Assembly (NCBI RefSeq): GCF_000321045.1 | Contig: NZ_HE578946.1 | Coordinates: 553,735-617,734, forward strand | Source: Phytobacter massiliensis JC163 | GTDB lineage: Bacteria; Pseudomonadota; Gammaproteobacteria; Enterobacterales; Enterobacteriaceae | Length of the DNA stretch: 64,000 bases | Direction of reading: 5' to 3' | Shown: positions 61,395 through 64,000 of the stretch, piece by piece | Position numbering within the stretch: the stretch's first letter is position 1 | Layout: the number at the start of each line of letters is the position of its first letter | Position numbers and translations under genes: made by a program | Notes under the pieces: model-generated | What the model was told of the DNA's origin: nothing | The model's input: only the letters and a program-made list of their open reading frames with translations | Databases searched by the model: none

Positions 61395-61910
61395 ATGCCA
61401 TTATTGGATAGCTTCACTGTCGATCATACCCGTATGGAAGCGCCTGCGGTCCGTGTTGCAAAAACCATGAACACGCCTCATGGCGACACCATCACCGTCT
61501 TCGATCTGCGCTTTTGTGTACCAAATAAAGAAGTCATGCCGGAAAAAGGTATCCATACCCTGGAGCACCTGTTTGCAGGCTTTATGCGCGATCACCTGAA
61601 CGGTAACGGCGTTGAGATTATTGATATTTCGCCGATGGGCTGCCGTACTGGCTTCTATATGAGTCTGATTGGCACGCCGGATGAGCAGCGCGTTGCCGAC
61701 GCCTGGAAAGCGGCGATGGCCGATGTGCTTAAAGTTCAGGATCAAAACCAGATCCCGGAACTGAACGTCTACCAGTGCGGGACTTACCAGATGCACTCCC
61801 TTGGCGAAGCGCAGGATATCGCCCGCCATATTCTCGATCGTGACGTGCGCGTTAACAGCAACGAAGAACTGGCGTTGCCGAAAGAGAAACTGCAAGAACT
61901 GCACATCTAG
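61395..61910 (+). CDS. luxS: S-ribosylhomocysteine lyase LuxS
   Basis: 171-residue metalloenzyme that splits S-ribosylhomocysteine to homocysteine and the autoinducer-2 precursor. The metal site His-x3-His is in [15 protein letters not shown], and the catalytic Cys is in [18 protein letters not shown] precedes the ATG. A hairpin (CCCTCTCC-TGCG-GGAGAGGG, 61920-61939) follows. Confidence 0.97.
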   Translation: MPLLDSFTVDHTRMEAPAVRVAKTMNTPHGDTITVFDLRFCVPNKEVMPEKGIHTLEHLFAGFMRDHLNGNGVEIIDISPMGCRTGFYMSLIGTPDEQRVADAWKAAMADVLKVQDQNQIPELNVYQCGTYQMHSLGEAQDIARHILDRDVRVNSNEELALPKEKLQELHI

Positions 61911-61954
61911 TACGTTTATCCCTCTCCTGCGGGAGAGGGGAAGACGAGGGCCGG

Positions 61955-62713
61955 ATGAGCACAACCTTATCGTTCTCCTTTCACCAGCGTCCTTTTGTCC
62001 CCTACGCTCACGACTATCTTCACGGTGAGCGCGAGCCCTGGCATCAGCATGATTGCGCGCAGTTACTGCACATACTCAGCGGCGTGGTGAGAGTCGATAC
62101 TCCTGAGGGAAGCTGGGTTGTGCCGCCCGGTCGCGGCGTCTGGCTTCCGGCGGGTACGCAACATGCTCTGCGCATAACAGGGAACGTCGCGGCGCGCACG
62201 CTATTTATCGATCCGCTGGCGCGGGCGGACCTGCCGGCTTCCTGCCAGATTGTGCAAATCACCCCGTTGCTGCGCGAACTGATTGTCGCCGCATTTTCCC
62301 TGCCCGAAAACTACGCTCCCGGTAGCCGTGACGAGCGGATTTATGAACTGGTGCTGGATGAGATCCGCGGTATGCAGGCGCTGCCGTTTTATCTGCCTGA
62401 GCCGCACAGCGAAACGCTTAAAAAGCTGTGTCAGCAGATCCGCGACACCATCGCCGAGCCGTGGAGCAGCGCTCAGGCCGCCGCTTTTATTAATATGAGC
62501 GAGAAGACGCTGAGCCGTCATTTTCAACGGCAGACCGCGCTAACCTTTGGCGAGTGGGTTCGCCGCGCAAGGCTGATGGAGGCGCTGGTGCGGCTGGCGC
62601 AGGGCCATTCGGTATTGCGGGTCGCGCTGGATCTCGGTTACGGCAGCCACAGCGCCTTCACGGCGATGTTTCGCCGGGTGATGGGCGTCTCACCCAGCGA
62701 TTACTTTCGTTAG
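61955..62713 (+). CDS. AraC-family regulator with N-terminal cupin
   Basis: 252 residues. The N-terminal cupin (WHQHDCAQLLHILSGVVRV, then VVPPGRGVWLPAGTQHALRI) is a ligand-binding barrel. The C-terminal AraC HTH pair spans about residues 155-252, with MSEKTLSRHFQRQTALTFGEW and VALDLGYGSHSAFTAMFRRVMG. This subfamily often controls a neighbouring efflux or metabolic gene. Its stop overlaps the stop of the convergent leuA gene by 4 bases. Target unknown. Confidence 0.9.
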   Translation: MSTTLSFSFHQRPFVPYAHDYLHGEREPWHQHDCAQLLHILSGVVRVDTPEGSWVVPPGRGVWLPAGTQHALRITGNVAARTLFIDPLARADLPASCQIVQITPLLRELIVAAFSLPENYAPGSRDERIYELVLDEIRGMQALPFYLPEPHSETLKKLCQQIRDTIAEPWSSAQAAAFINMSEKTLSRHFQRQTALTFGEWVRRARLMEALVRLAQGHSVLRVALDLGYGSHSAFTAMFRRVMGVSPSDYFR

Positions 62714-63999
62714 CTCTCCGGGCTCAGGGCATTGAGCAGCGCCTGCAGAGAAGCGCGCGCCACGTCATTATCAATCCCCACGCCCCAGCGCCCACTGCCG
62801 TCAGGGAACAGGCAGTGAATGTAGGCCACAGAACGGCTGTCGCTGCGCTCGCCAAGGGTATGCTCATGATAATCCTTAATGCTGAACGTCAGCTTTAACG
62901 CCTGGCCGAGCGCGCCCGCCGCCGCCGACAGCAGCCCGTTCCCCACGCTCTCAAGCTTGCGGTTTCCTTCCTCGCTGCCAAGGGTCGCCTGCAGATGAAG
63001 CTGGCCGTCCTGGCGGCTCTCGCTTTTATAGTCAATCAGCCTTAACGGCGGCTGCGGGATCAGGCCGTAACGCTGCCTGAAAAGCTGCCACAGCGCGTTC
63101 TGCGTTATCTCTTTTCCGTGGGTGTCGGTCTCCCGCTGGACATATTGGCTGAAATCCTGCTGCAGCGCGCGCGGCAGTTTCAGCCCGTGGTTCTGTTCAA
63201 TCAGCCAGGCGCTGCCGCTTTTTCCCGACTGGCTGTTAACGCGGATCACCGCCTCATAGCTGCAGCCGATATCCTGAGGGTCAACGGGCAGGTAGGGCAT
63301 TTGCCAGCGATCGCCCGGCGAACGGGCGTCGAAGCCTTTTTTGATCGCATCCTGATGGGAGCCGGAAAAGGCCGTGTAGGCGAGTCTGCCAGCCCAGGGG
63401 TGGCGCGGATGGACGGGCAGCTGATTACAGGTTTCCGCCACCTCCACGACGTGCTGCATATTGCTGAAATCAAGCTGCGGCGATACGCCCTGGCTGTAGA
63501 GATTCATCGCCAGCGTCACCAGGCAGACATTGCCGGTACGCTCGCCGTTGCCAAAGAGGCAGCCCTCAACGCGATCGGCGCCGGCCAGCAGGGCCAGCTC
63601 TGCGCTTGCCACGCCGGTGCCGCGGTCATTGTGCGGGTGAACGCTGATACACACCTGCGAGCGACGCGAAAAATGGCGGCAGAAATATTCAATTTGGTCG
63701 GCATAGACATTCGGCGTGTTGACCTCCACCGTGGCCGGCAGATTAATGATCATTGGCCTCTCCGCGCACGGCTGCCAGACGTCGGCCACCGCTTCGCAAA
63801 TGGCCAGCGCGAATTCCGGCTCGGTAAAACAGAAGGTTTCGGGGGAATATTCATACTGCCAGTGCGTGTGCGGCTGCTGTTCACACAGCTGGCGAATAAG
63901 CCGGGTTGAGCGTACGGCAAGGGCAATAACGTCCTCTTTCTCCATGCCAAATACCAGCTTGCGAAACAGCGGCGCTGTGGCGTTATAAAGATGGATCGT
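62710..63999 (-). CDS. leuA: 2-isopropylmalate synthase, type 2 (partial)
   Basis: 430 codons of a gene that enters from the right edge; frame open to base 63999. It condenses acetyl-CoA with 2-oxoisovalerate. The catalytic TIM-barrel end is visible with metal-ligand HPHNDRGTGVASAELALLAGADRVEG and GNGERTGN. A C-terminal regulatory domain (from about 62710-63100) with GRWGVGIDNDVARASLQALLNAL matches the long actinobacterial-type LeuA, unlike the E. coli leu-operon enzyme. The N-terminus lies outside the window. It is not next to leuBCD, so the role may be specialised. Confidence 0.85.
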   Translation of the reverse strand, partial: TIHLYNATAPLFRKLVFGMEKEDVIALAVRSTRLIRQLCEQQPHTHWQYEYSPETFCFTEPEFALAICEAVADVWQPCAERPMIINLPATVEVNTPNVYADQIEYFCRHFSRRSQVCISVHPHNDRGTGVASAELALLAGADRVEGCLFGNGERTGNVCLVTLAMNLYSQGVSPQLDFSNMQHVVEVAETCNQLPVHPRHPWAGRLAYTAFSGSHQDAIKKGFDARSPGDRWQMPYLPVDPQDIGCSYEAVIRVNSQSGKSGSAWLIEQNHGLKLPRALQQDFSQYVQRETDTHGKEITQNALWQLFRQRYGLIPQPPLRLIDYKSESRQDGQLHLQATLGSEEGNRKLESVGNGLLSAAAGALGQALKLTFSIKDYHEHTLGERSDSRSVAYIHCLFPDGSGRWGVGIDNDVARASLQALLNALSPES

Positions 64000-64000
64000 G

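Overview
The window is a chromosomal segment from an enterobacterium (family Enterobacteriaceae). Most proteins are close relatives of E. coli K-12 proteins, and the backbone follows the E. coli 59-62 min order: iap, cysDNC, ygbE, ftsB-ispDF-truD-surE-pcm-nlpD-rpoS, mutS, ygbA, asc, nor, srl, mltB, pncC-recA-recX-alaS-csrA, serV/arg tRNAs, yqaBA, gshA, luxS. A second cysG beside cysDNC, a kpd/ecd hydroxyarylic-acid decarboxylase operon and a type-2 leuA point to the Klebsiella/Enterobacter/Kosakonia side of the family. I cannot name the genus from sequence reading alone.

Layout. 1-7.9 kb: a yidH-like end, a Cys-type sulfatase coupled to a GPH sugar transporter, two overlapping exported proteins of unknown function (TPR-like and DUF3142), and iap. 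8.1-12.6 kb: sulfate activation and siroheme (cysG, cysD, cysN, cysC). 12.6-19.5 kb: the cell division / isoprenoid / tRNA / stress cluster ending in rpoS. 19.5-25.5 kb: the variable rpoS-mutS interval, with kpdDCB and a divergent MarR regulator, then osmC and mutS.

25.5-29.6 kb is an AT-rich accessory patch full of broken genes: a truncated tyrosine integrase, phage-like scraps, an IS3-family end, a DUF1524 nuclease tail and a papain-like amidase pseudogene. One intact two-gene unit sits among them: a membrane-anchored HExxH metallopeptidase with a coupled small protein, most simply a toxin and its immunity protein. At 29.7-33.8 kb lies a LysR regulator, a Sua5/YrdC-like protein and a LeuC/LeuD-like dehydratase pair of unknown substrate.

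From 33.8 kb the backbone resumes with ygbA (NsrR site), ascB-ascF/ascG, norW-norV/norR with three NorR enhancer sites and a sigma-54 promoter, gutQ-srlR-gutM-srlDBEA and mltB. All formate-hydrogenlyase and hydrogenase-maturation genes that E. coli carries on both sides of asc (hyc, hyp, fhlA, and hypF-hydN) are missing. A four-gene zinc/manganese-type ABC operon under a Zur-like palindrome is inserted between mltB and pncC; its first gene is an unannotated 35-residue membrane peptide. The right end has pncC, recA (LexA box), recX, alaS, csrA, tRNA-Ser(GCU), two tRNA-Arg(ACG) genes with tRNA-linked repeats, a BON-domain lipoprotein, yqaB, yqaA, gshA, luxS, an AraC regulator and a type-2 leuA running off the window.

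Two otherwise intact genes, norW and yqaA, are broken by single-base changes in T homopolymers. These are either recent mutations or sequencing errors.
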